Origin: Atrina japonica
Lineage: Eukaryota; Mollusca; Bivalvia; Pterioida; Pinnidae
Direction of reading: 5' to 3'
Assembly (NCBI GenBank): GCA_030159075.1
Contig: BROG01000395.1
Coordinates: forward strand, 372,001 to 436,000
DNA: 64,000 nucleotides
Position numbers and translations under genes: made by a program. Under the pieces are notes generated by a model. It was not told where the DNA came from. It worked only from the letters and a program-made list of their open reading frames with translations, and did not search any database. This document shows positions 12,901 through 25,200 of this stretch, one piece after another (positions within the stretch are counted from its first letter, which is position 1; each line of letters begins with the position of its first letter).

Positions 12901-15900
12901 TTCCTCAAACTAATTATATTTGGAGATTTAAAATTTTTGTTCAGCATTCATTTGAATGAACATTATATATAATGTATATCCCTAAAGTTGATAAAAGGCA
13001 GAATCTTTACTCCAAATCTGTCATTGAGCTGCATATCAACTTACAGTGGAACCTTGATATAAAGAACACTTAACTGACTGACTCAAAGTGGTCTATTGTA
13101 AATCAAGTTTTCTTCGCGATAATTATATTTACGCATAATTTCGCGAGAGCTCTTGCTTGTGAAAATAAGATCCTCACATAATGAAGTATGACAATAGTAT
13201 GATGAAATGAGCATTCGAAATCACCAAAATGTAATCTCGCGAATAAATTTATAACTTATGTATCGTGAAAATATAATCCTGCAAAAATTTCCAGATTTAC
13301 AGTAATAAGCCAAGTGATTCCTTAAGTGAGGATTTATGAATATTTAATATTCATTAAGAAATTTTCAAAGGATTTTACCATCTTAAATGTGAGGTAGTCT
13401 CCTCAGTGAAGTTGTTTTTAGGAGAGCTTCCACTGTATTTGAGGATATAGAACAGTCATACAGTTAAAGTACAAATTAAAGTTCTAAAGTACTTATCGAC
13501 ACACTTCTGAAATTCAATTTTGAACAATCAACTGTCTCTAGTGATACAGAGTTGTGAAAATAAAATGTGGACTTGCTTGTTTTTGCTTGATTTAACGAGC
13601 AACGTGACTACCTACTTAAAGCCCTTGCCACTCGTCCCTGTGAGGTAGGGAGAAATGACTAGTGTGTGTCCTTAGGTAGGGAGAGATGACTAGTGTGTGT
13701 CCTTAGGTAGGGAGAGATGATTAGTGTGTGTCCTTAGGTAGGGAGAGATGACTAGTGTGTGTCCTTAGGTAGGGAGAGATGACTAGTGTGTGTCCTTAGA
13801 TAGGGAGAGATGACTAGTGTGTGTCCTTAGGTAGGGAGAGATGACTAGTGTGTGTCCTTAGGTAGGGAGAGATGACTAGTGTGTGTCCTTAGGTAGGGAG
13901 AGATGACTAGTGTGTGTCCTTAGGTAGGGAGAGATGACTAGTGTGTGTCCATCATGAGTGCTCCGTATTTCCAACGGCTTTTTAAGGGCCACTACACTTG
14001 TACAATCTGACAAAGGTATCAAACTGCACATCCTAGACCATTTACCCTAAAACTAGGTATAGAGCTATGCAGACAAGAGATAAAAACTCACCTCTGAAAA
14101 TCTGGCTAATCTGAAATCGAGCCATAGACCTTCATGTTGACGATCTGGCTTTCAACCGACTGAGCAATTCTGTCCATAGACATGACTACATTCAAGTTAA
14201 TTCTATCATTTCTGACTCCTGGGTGACAGTCTGGTTTTTTTATTTTGTTCTTGTTCACTTTTTTCTGTTCACTTGATTCAACTCATATGGTATGTACCCA
14301 AATTTTCCGTGTTTTTATGTGGATAATCAATCAATAGAACAACTGATTTACCATACTCTTATACATCCTCCAGAAAGTCTGGATAATCAGAGTTTGATAA
14401 CTACTGTGTTCAAACCCTATCATTAATTCTCAGGTTAGACCTTTTCTCATACATGTACTCTGCGTTTACTTGTTTGCACATGTGCTTTACTTCCTGGTTT
14501 GCATATATACTTTTACTGCTTTGTTTGCATGTGTACTTTACTTCCTTGTTTATGTGTGTACTTTACTTCCTGATTGGAACATGTGCTTTACTTTCAGGTT
14601 TGCACGAATAATTTGCTTCCTGGTTTGTACATGTACTTTACATCCTTGATTGCACATGTACAATATTCATATCTGATTTGTTTACAGAAAATTTGTTCAC
14701 AATTTCAAACCATCTGCATTTCAAAGAAAAGCAGACTGAGTAACATTAAATAATTAGTAATTAAATGACAACAATCTCCAAAATTATAATGATCATTTAA
14801 CAAATCAAAGAAAATACACTAAAAATTATTTATTAAAATTACATCCATGCATGCTTCATTTTCATGGTGTGGAAAATGATGTTTTTCATAAGTTTAAAAG
14901 TGTATGTGTAATTGTTGATGTTTATATCTTAAAACAGCAAAGTAAAATGTAAAAAAAGACTTAATATATCCTGATAAGGTATCTGGATCAAAGTTTGAGT
15001 ATCTTAAAATATTTGGTATGACAAAAATTTAATGAAGAGATATAATAATAACGAGAAGGAAAGGAAATTTTGGGAAAATTTCAAAAACCTATCTGTAGCT
15101 TGTTGCTGTGCACAAACGCTGAAAATTTGAGCGAAATCGGCTGAGCCATTTTTGCTCTAGAGCTGACACAAAATCTACTAGGAAAAAAATAAAAAATAAT
15201 AATAATAATAATATTTGCAATAATAGTAGGGTCATCCGACCTGAAGTCGGATGACCCTAATAATAAAAAAAAATATTTCAAGCGTTTATACATCAAGTTA
15301 ATGCAATCAATTTTCTGATCTATGTAAAAAAAGTATTTCAATGAAAATTGTTAATTTTGTACAGACATTTTTTATAGCTATACTTGAGAAATCAATCATG
15401 AATACTCTCACCTTTGCCCAGCTAACGTCAGCAATAGATTTGCCGTCTGTCAATGCTACAACCTGTCTAGCATACGAAACGTTTTCAAGACCAAGCTCAA
15501 GTATATCACGTGCCTGCAATAACTGGGTTCGTGGGTTCACATTTAACATGGATGATGATAGCATAGATGTCCTTGACACTAAGTGGTGCTGACTACCCTC
15601 TGGTTGCATATCCGACAATGATGTTTTTGAACCACGAAGTGCTGACACACCCTCTGTAAAAGATAAGTGTATCAAAGATTTAAATGCTTTGTGATATGAT
15701 ATTTCTGGTTCTTGTAAGGATTTGGTCAAGATCCAAACACCGAAGCTCTGATTGATTACTGTTGAATAATTTAAATTTAAATATTCATTACTGTTTATCA
15801 ACACTTTTCTATTGTATCATAATTACAGCATCAACTTTGTCATAAGTCAAAAAACATTTATGATAAAATAAGTACTAAACTTACATGATTCAGTTTTATT

Positions 15901-18900
15901 CTTTACCTTATAATTAATAACAAATTTAATATATGTTTAAATTATATGAATATGTATCTGAAAAAATTTTAAATTTTTCCCTCCTAGTTCTTTTCATTTG
16001 TGATATTAAAAAATTATCACACAGCCATGAAACAATTATGCTCACTGTGTAATTACAGTTTGATGTGGTTGGATCCAGGTTTACAGAAATGGGTCAGTAG
16101 GTAGACATATACAGTAGGGTGACATAAATGAGTACCAGTATAATTTTTTATTTTCCTCTATATAATTCATTTCATTTTTCAAAAAACTATTACATGCTGA
16201 TTTCCCAATCAATTTCAATAAAATTTTCACTATTAAGTATTAATGTTTTGAAGTTTCTGTGTTTGTTTTTATGCGATTTTCCATTGTTTCATTTTAAAGT
16301 ACTTATGAGTTTTGCAGGATACAAATTGTTAAGGTCCTTTTTCAACTTGTGTAAATACATGTAGACGTTGAGAATTACAACATATAGAATTTACTTTTGT
16401 GTTGAAATTCAATTATATCGAAAACAGAAAATTTGAATAATATTTATCTAAGTTTAACCAAAGTTGACTTAGAAACGACTTAACGCGAATGTTTTGAAAA
16501 TTAGCATATTTATATGAAATATATATAGAACAGTATTTTCATTTTTTTTCTTTTAACATTAACAACATAAATCAGACAAAATTACAGATTTTTAAATGAA
16601 CAAAAATGTACGTCAAAAAAGAAAAACTGCTTGAAAAAGTTTTTAGTAGGTGGAACTGAGAAATTTGAACAAATCTATTTTCATTGTTGGCCTTTGCAAA
16701 GATATTTTACACAAGATAAAACATACAATGTGGTTTATCAATCAATATTTTTTTTTCATTTTAAAAATAAATATATAAGGAGGATAAATTTGTTTTACCT
16801 ATTTGTACATTTTTAAGACTACAGCAAAACCTCGTTGTACTGCCAACATTTGTTCAGCCCATGTTTTGCATTAAAAGGGGGTTTAGCTGTAGGTCGAGGG
16901 AATTTCTTAAATGAAATTATAGTGAAAATTGGAAAACTGGACTTTCAAAAATTGTGGCATAAAGTGAGGTGGGCCGGACTGTGGCAAACGAAACCAGGGG
17001 CGTTATAAAGAGGTTTTATAGTATATCAGATCACATGAAAAGCATCATCAGTTTAAAATAATCATTCTACCATACAAGATAACGACTCAAAGTTGTAGCA
17101 CATATCAATAAACATAGCAGCTTTAATTCTGCCAATCCACAGCAAAAAAAAAAAAAAAAAAATAGCAGAAAAACAGATGTTTTAAGATGATAGAGATGTG
17201 TGGTTCAAAATGAAATGATCCATATACCGGTAGGTATGGTTCATGATGAAGTGATCCAACAGCCACTGAATGATCCAAATAAAAAATGAATGCAGAATTC
17301 ATTGATTTTTAGGTGGATATTTCAGCTGTTTAAAGGCTATTTCTTACGCAGAAGATATCTTATTTATCCCCCAAAATTAAGTGTGATTTTTTTTTTAATT
17401 TTGCCAAAAAAATATACACAATAAAATTGTACAGTCTAACCTGTAAATACAGTCACCTTTATTATGCAGTCAACTTTACTAAGCATCCAACTCCTCTAAG
17501 TGACCAGTTTTTATTCCTCCCAAATTGTTTCCTTATATAATTATACCCCAATAAGCAGTCGCCTTCCTAACACAGTCAGCGGTCAGCCCTTTTATACAAC
17601 CAAAGTTATCAAGTTGACTCAATTTAACAGCCATTCAATTTTCAACGTGGTGGTCTTGTGTCTTGTGGTCTTGTGTTCCAAACATTTACTGGTCCCATAA
17701 TTAATGCTAGCATAAACATTGTGGCAAGTCTATATGTTGAAAATACCTTCACAAACATCAGTATATCACAAAGATGGTAGATGGATATTTGAAGTTTAAT
17801 ATACATGTACATGTTTGCACACACTATAACTTAATGATTTTGAGACCCTCAGATAAGAGGTCACCTCTGTTAAGAGGTCACTTTCATGATTTCCCTTGGG
17901 TGACTGCATAATACACGTTAGACTGTATATCAATACAGTGAATGTTTTCTGATTTTGAAGACAGGGGCATTTGTAAATACGGACAGTAAAAACCACTGTA
18001 TGATTATGAAAAGAACACAAGTACATGAATAACTGTGTGCAAAGCCATCTTTATGAGGAGTATAGATGCAGCAACTGAAAAAAAGCTTACAACAAACTAT
18101 GCACAACAACAACAACAACAACAACACAATTAACAAAAATGTCATCATTTTTCAAAACACAGATTTATTTTCTAATTAATCCGAGAAGTATTTCTGATTA
18201 GGTATACCTCATATTATCTGTATTGAAAAGTACTCGGTAACATGCTATTTTTTTGTCTTTTCTTTGAGTATTGTTTTACACAACACAATTTTTACGTTTA
18301 TGGTGGCAGCCAGTTTTCAGTGTCGGAGAAGAAAACCTGGTTACAATGTACCCGGGAAGAGACCACCTGCTTTCCGCAAGTAAACTGACAAACTTTCCAT
18401 CAAAAATCAGTTTAGGTTCCACCAAGACACAAACCTGCACTGACGAAATGAGAGACTTCATGGTTTAAATTGTGATGCTCTAACCACTAACCACTAACCA
18501 CTGAAATAGGACTGGCTTTGATGACCAGTTTCATCATAAATTTCGCATATGTTATTTTAAAACGTGTTTTGGAAAATGAATCATTTTCAAGATTGTTTCC
18601 ATAGTGACAGAAACAACATAATCAACAAACATAAGCTCTGTCATGCAAAAGAAAAAATCAACTCAGATGCAACAAATCAAACACTCCATAAGTCTAAAGA
18701 ATTCTGGACTTTGTATGACAACAAACCTCTGTAACTCATACGAAATGATGTTGGGGTGCTCTCTTCATCCGTAGTAAGTTTGGTTGAGTATCGGCCAAAC
18801 TTTGAACGTGGTGAGCCAAACTTATGTCCTTTTCCATGGATGAAAGTAACATTTAGGCAACAGATCATTTACAATCATTTAAAATCATTTTTTAAGGTTA

Positions 18901-21900
18901 CTAAGGCTTGATATTTTATATATAAGTTTTCTTTTTAAAAAGAATATTTCATTCTTTTACTAATGGTTTATTGATAATTTATAATTACATATTAATAATT
19001 GTTGTGTGGTCCAGATTTAACCATCCATGAGAACCCCCACCCCCCAAAAAAAAACCACAAAAAAAAAATTTAAAAATCCTAACACAAATACATTCACATA
19101 CAAAGCTTTTGTAATCCATATTCACTGAAGGAAAAAATTGTTTTCTTCATTTTACATCCCATCAAGAATTTTTCACATTGGCAGCTGGTGAAGTGTCATA
19201 AATTTTTACTTCTGCTATGAACTTATGTCAAGGCAGTGAAAGTTCTTTAGCATGTCTTGTGACTGCTGTGACACAGGACCTTGGTTTTAAGTCTCATCTG
19301 ACAGACTTCTGACTCCTGATGCCAAGCCCCTGGCAAAGGAACAGTCAACAGAAAGGTTTTAAGTCTCGTATGACAGACTTCCGATGCCGAGCCCTTAGCA
19401 AAGGAACAGTCAACAGAAAGGTTTTAAGTCTCGTACGACAGACTTCCGATGCCGAGCCCCTGGCAAAGGAACAGTCAACAGAAAGGTTTTAAGTCTCGTA
19501 TGACAGACTTCCGATGCCGAGCCCTTAGCAAAGGAACAGTCAACAGAAAGGTTTTAAGTCTCGTATGACAGACTTCCCATGCCGAGCCCTTAGCAAAGGA
19601 ACAGTCAACAGAAAGGTTTTAAGTCTCGTATGACAGACTTCCGATGCCGAGCCCCTGGCAAAGGAACAGTCAACAGAAAGGTTTTAAGTCTCGTATGACA
19701 GACTTCTAACGCCAAGTCCCTGGCGAAGAAACAGTCAACAGAAAGGTTTTAAATCTCATCAAACAGACTCCTGACTTCTGGTGCCCCTGACGAAGGACAA
19801 TCACTACATTTTTACTGTCTTAAATATATGACCTGGGACCAGAACTGAACCTCGGACCTTCAGCTTGTAAACTGAATGCTTTACCACTAGGTTACAATGG
19901 ACGATAAAAAAATATCAAGCACTGTGCATGCAGTGTAACAGCAAAAATTAGTACAGCAAAGTTTAATTTGGTGATTTTGAGCTGTAGTTTAAGATAAACA
20001 AATGTGTCTATATCGTCGAGAAGTTATATTTCGAGATAATAAAAAAATCAATAATAGCCCCAAAACAAAACAGGAATAATTGATCAATCTCCTAATTATA
20101 CATACAAAACATGCAATCTGCAGGAATATAAACATGCATGTAAAACACATCACAAAAGCCCTCTACTTCTTTCTTGTAATAAATGTCAATTTTTGTGAAC
20201 TTGAAAAAAATCAAGGTGCTCAGAACACACACGTATGCATGTGTGCGTATAAATATTTTTTAGTAATTTGATAAATAAAAAATCTAGAAAAACAAATCAC
20301 AGTTTTGATACCTTCATCAATATGGGCACTGCTTTCAAACACCAATGCCAGTCTCAGTACAACCTCTGCAGTAAGAGCTGGGTCAACACTACTTATTCCA
20401 CACCAGCACAGCACTTTGTGGACAACATCCAGGATAAACACCCACTGTAAAGAAATAATCAATGTTTCAATAATATCATTAAAGTTTGATTTGCTATTCT
20501 ATCAATGCTTAATGCCATACTCAACAATCTATCAGTCACACGGAGGCAACCTCTCTAAGTGGTTCTTTTTAAGTGATGGTAAGAAAAGTGTTACAATGTG
20601 CCTGGAAAAGAGTCCACCGGCTTTCTGCAAATGAAGCGGCAAACTTCCCTATACATAATCTGTTAAGGGTCCAGCAAAGTACAACAATGTGCTAACCTGA
20701 GGTGTTAGGTGTCATGATTTATTGGGCAATACTCTAACCATTTTGCCCTCAGGACTCCAAAATGAATCTTTTTACTTTTTCTTATATTGTTGTTTTCTGT
20801 CACACTCAACAATTTATTTTTCATATATATTCATACATATTTTTTATATATATTTTCTCAATGATATGGTATCGGCCAGTTTTTAATAGTGGAGGAAAAA
20901 ACCCAGCAACATCATTTATACCTTGGGGAAAGATCACATCCCCCAACCCCCCTGGGTTCCAGTGGGGCTTGACTACATGTACATATAAGAGACTTCATGA
21001 TTTAACAACAATAAAATAATGACATCAATAAATGAAATAAAAATTACAAAACTGTAATATATAGTGCTTCAACAATTGAATTAAACATGTTTAAGTTATA
21101 GTTCTGTCGCTGAATAGTTTACGACATTCTATACAATCTTTTTTTTCTCTGCAGAATTAAATGAACAGCCGAAGAACATTTTTGGGCCTCAGCAGCTGAG
21201 TGGTTTGACAGGGCCTCCGCAGCCGAGTGGTTAGAACATTGCACATTAAACAATGAAGTCTCTCATTCATAGAAGTCTCTCATTCCTAGTTAGCTATGTT
21301 TGAGTCCCACTGGAACACGATTTTGTGAGAAAATTTACCTGTGGAAGGCCACTGGTCTCTTCCAGGGTACCATATAACTGAAAACTCAATGAGTGTGGCA
21401 TAAAATACCACTTAAACCAAATGTACATGCAAAGTAAAACTTGCTTTAGAGAGCACCTGTGTATAAAGACCACCTAGTCATAAAGATTGTTTTTTGCTGT
21501 CCCCAATGGATGGTACCATTTGTGTACAAATCAACCTCTATATAAAGACTAGCTCCCTACAAAGACTGGTTATGTTGTGTCCTGAAGGGGGTCCTTATAT
21601 ACAGGTTTCACTGTATGTATCATCCACCTCATTTATAATTTCTATATTACTAATAAAACAGTGACTTTACAAACCTTGCTGGGGTTCTCCATCTTCTGTA
21701 AATATTTTGGATTATCTGCGGATCCAGACTGGTGTTTTTGGAAGACTGACTTTGTTTTGTTCCACAAAAACAATGCTGCATCAACAATCATGTCTACTTC
21801 TATCTTGGCAGGCTGAACAAAATGAAGAAGTCATGAAATATAAATAATTGATGAAACTGAGGATGAGGGTTTGAACTCTGGGTACATAAAAAGATAATTC

Positions 21901-22224
21901 ATCATTATTTTGTTTTGCTTGAAAATTTTTGGCTTTTTTTATGTGTTATAATTTTAAACTCATTTAAAGATAACAAGAAACTACTAAAGGGTTTATGGCT
22001 GAATTGCCAAGCACTGTATTACAAAACTATACTATACTATACTATATATACTATAAATACATCTGGAATTTGACATTCAAGGTCAAAGACTGAAGGTCAA
22101 TTACAAGATTAAGGTCACAGTCGACTAAATCATCAAGTTCTATTATCATGTGAAGTTACATCAATGTGATAATCTAAACACTTTTTCACATCAGAGTTAA
22201 ACCAAATTGCTGTTGCAGACAGTC

Positions 22225-22259
<35 letters not shown>

Positions 22260-25200
22260 TGGACTGTAAGATTAATTTGATACAAACAACATACAGAGAA
22301 CGGTCCATGTATGATTGTCATCAGTACTTCTGCGACATGGATCAGTTCGTCGTTCATGTTGAAAGATTTTGTAGACTGTCCTGTAAGTAAAACATGACAA
22401 TATTGTTACATTGATTATCTCCTAAATGAATTAAATGTTCCAAACATTGCACATGCAACCCAAAGCTGTCATTACTAATTTTTCTACATTCACAACCACT
22501 TGTAGTAAAAAGAGGCAACAATTTCAATATATGCCCTGCCCACATTTCTAGAACTTGGAGTGCATAGTGAACAAATCAGGGCAATAAAACATAAGGCAAT
22601 ATATCTTTAGGGCAATAAAACATAAATAAAAAATTAGGGTTGTTTGTCATTTGCTGGTCAGCTACATAAAACAATTCATATTTAAACATCTATTGGACTT
22701 TACTTATTAAAATCCTGTCAAGATTCACCAGTTTCCTTTGTAAAAAAAACAACAAAATACTAGCTAAATTGTTTGTTGCAATGTAGATGTACATCACAGT
22801 AATGAATTTCTACTTCTATACACATGACCAGCTGTAGGCAAAATCTTACGAATTTTGGCCAGTACAGAAAGACAAGGTAACTATTAAAAGTTGTTTTTCT
22901 TCATCCATAGTACATAAAGTCTTTACATAAGTGTTATACACAAACAAAATTAATCCAAGGCTTTGGTTTGAGGTAATTATAATTACTACTATCAATTTAT
23001 GATTTCAATCCAGTAACTACCTGCTTGAGACTCTGGCTTGAGGTAATTGTAATTACATCAACTACCCAAGAGCGATTTAGGTAATTTATCCCAAGTAACT
23101 ACCTGCTTGAGATTCTGGCTTGAGGTAATTATAATTACATCAACTACTTAAGACCTATTTAGGTAATTTTATCCTGAGTATAACTACCTGCTTGAGACTC
23201 TGGCTTGAGGTCAGCTGTAGCATTGGTTTCTCGATCTTTGTTTTCATCATCCACTACTGAGGTCATGTTGCGTTTATAACGACGACTTGGATTTACTTTC
23301 TCCATGGCAAGAAGAAGTTCCAGTGCTTTTTCATCCCAAGCATATTTGTCATCATTCACAATCTGTAAAATCAAATTGAGAAATTATCAATTGAAAATTA
23401 CAATGTATTTTGGAAGCCATAAATTTTATCGATATACTACATGTAGGTAGAATTTCAAGATTTCCCATATCTCCCTTAACCCTAAAATGAAAAAAAAAAT
23501 GTTATGTATGTATGAACATACAAGTACACGGCATAGATACCTAAGGGCCCATTTTACAAAAGTTCTTAAGTCCTAAATCCTAACTTTTAGTCCTAAGTAC
23601 CTGGCAACACATCGCTGATTGGTCAGTCCCATGACAATTAGGACTAAGACTTAGGATTTAGGACTTAAGGACTTCAGGACTTTTTGTAAAACAAGTGCCG
23701 GATTGTTAGCATGAATTATGTAAAGTAATATACAAACACAATCAATTTCAGATGAATTAGGATTCAGGGAAAATTATGCTGATTTCCTATAAATCTCGGG
23801 ATGGGATCAGGGGCTATGTAGGGAAGAGAATCCTGTACTGACCCATCACACTGTAAATCTATTGATGGCACTGGCTAACAGACCATTTTATATTGTAATG
23901 GGCCAAATTGGGGAAAAAGGAAATATGTTCATTTAATTCATAAGAATAAAAACAAAAACCTTGTAATTAATTTAGCTTCTCTTATTTAATTGACAACATG
24001 GTTTTCATCTGAAGACTTTGAAGTGCAATTTATATATGTACTAAATTCTCCTTTTCATTAAATTCATAAGTGAATAACAAATGATAAAACACCTATCCCG
24101 AATTAATTTGAGCTTCTATAATATTAACATTTACCCTGAGACATGTGATAAAATTAAAATCTGAAGACTTGAGATATGTGATAACATTATAATATTAACA
24201 CTTACCCTGAGACATGTGATAACATCATAATATTAATACTTATCCTGAGACATGTGATAACATTATAATATTAACTCCTACCCTGAGACATGTGAAAACA
24301 TTATAATATTAACTCCTACCCTGAGATATGTGATAACATCATAATATTAACTCTTATCCTGAGACATGTGAAAACATTATAATATTAACATTTACCCTGA
24401 GAGATGTGATAAGATTATAATATTAACTCCTACCCTGAGATATGTGATAACATTATAATATTAACACTTACCCTGAGATATGTGATAACATTATAATATT
24501 AACTCCTACCCTGAGATATGTGATAACATTATAATATTAACTCCTACCCTGAGATATGTGATGTACATTATAATATTAACACTTACCCTGAGAGATGTGA
24601 TAACATTATAATATTAACACTTATAGAGATCTTACCTGAGAGATTGATAACATTTATTAACTCCTACCCTGAGATATGTGATGTACATTATAATATTAAC
24701 ACTTACCCTGAGATATGTGATGTACATTATAATATTAACACTTACCCTGAGACATGTGATAACATTATAATATTAACTCCTACCCTGAGATATGTGATAA
24801 CATTATAATATTAACACTTACCCTGAGACATGTGATAACATTATAATATTAACACTTACCCTGAGACATGTGATAACATTATAATATTAACCCTACCCAT
24901 GAGACATTATGTACTATTAACACTTACCCTGAAACATTATAATATTAACTCCTACCCTGAGATATGTGATGTACATTATAATATTAACTCTTACCCTGAG
25001 ACATGTGATGTACATTATAATATTAACTCCTACCCTGAGATATGTGATGTACATTATAATATTAACTCCTACCCTGAGACATGTGATAACATTATAATAT
25101 TAACTTCTACCCTGAGAGATGTGATAACATTATAATATTAACTCCTACCCTGAGATATGTGATGTACATTATAATATTAACACTTACCCTGAGACATGTG

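Larger units (their letters stand above)
9393..15411 (-). other. CFAP54 intron 17 (6 kb, largest)
   Basis: Contains the mini-element copies at 9561 and 11571, the AT microsatellite, the 55-65 bp and 31 bp minisatellites, the nested TIR elements at 13042-13436, a G-rich patch at 12447-12480, and the 15230 hairpin. No exon-like frame was found, but one of under 60 bases could be overlooked. Confidence 0.75.
15654..18726 (-). other. CFAP54 intron 16
   Basis: AT-rich. Contains the TIR element at 16820-17022, CAGTC..AGTCACC-type fragments of the TACAGT family at 17430-17600 and 17820-17930, a short AAC repeat near 18105, and the SINE at 18270-18500. The remainder shows nothing recognisable. Confidence 0.7.

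Noticed and set aside
15341..15592. Plus-strand open frame over CFAP54 exon 17
   Set aside because: Antisense shadow of a well-supported exon.
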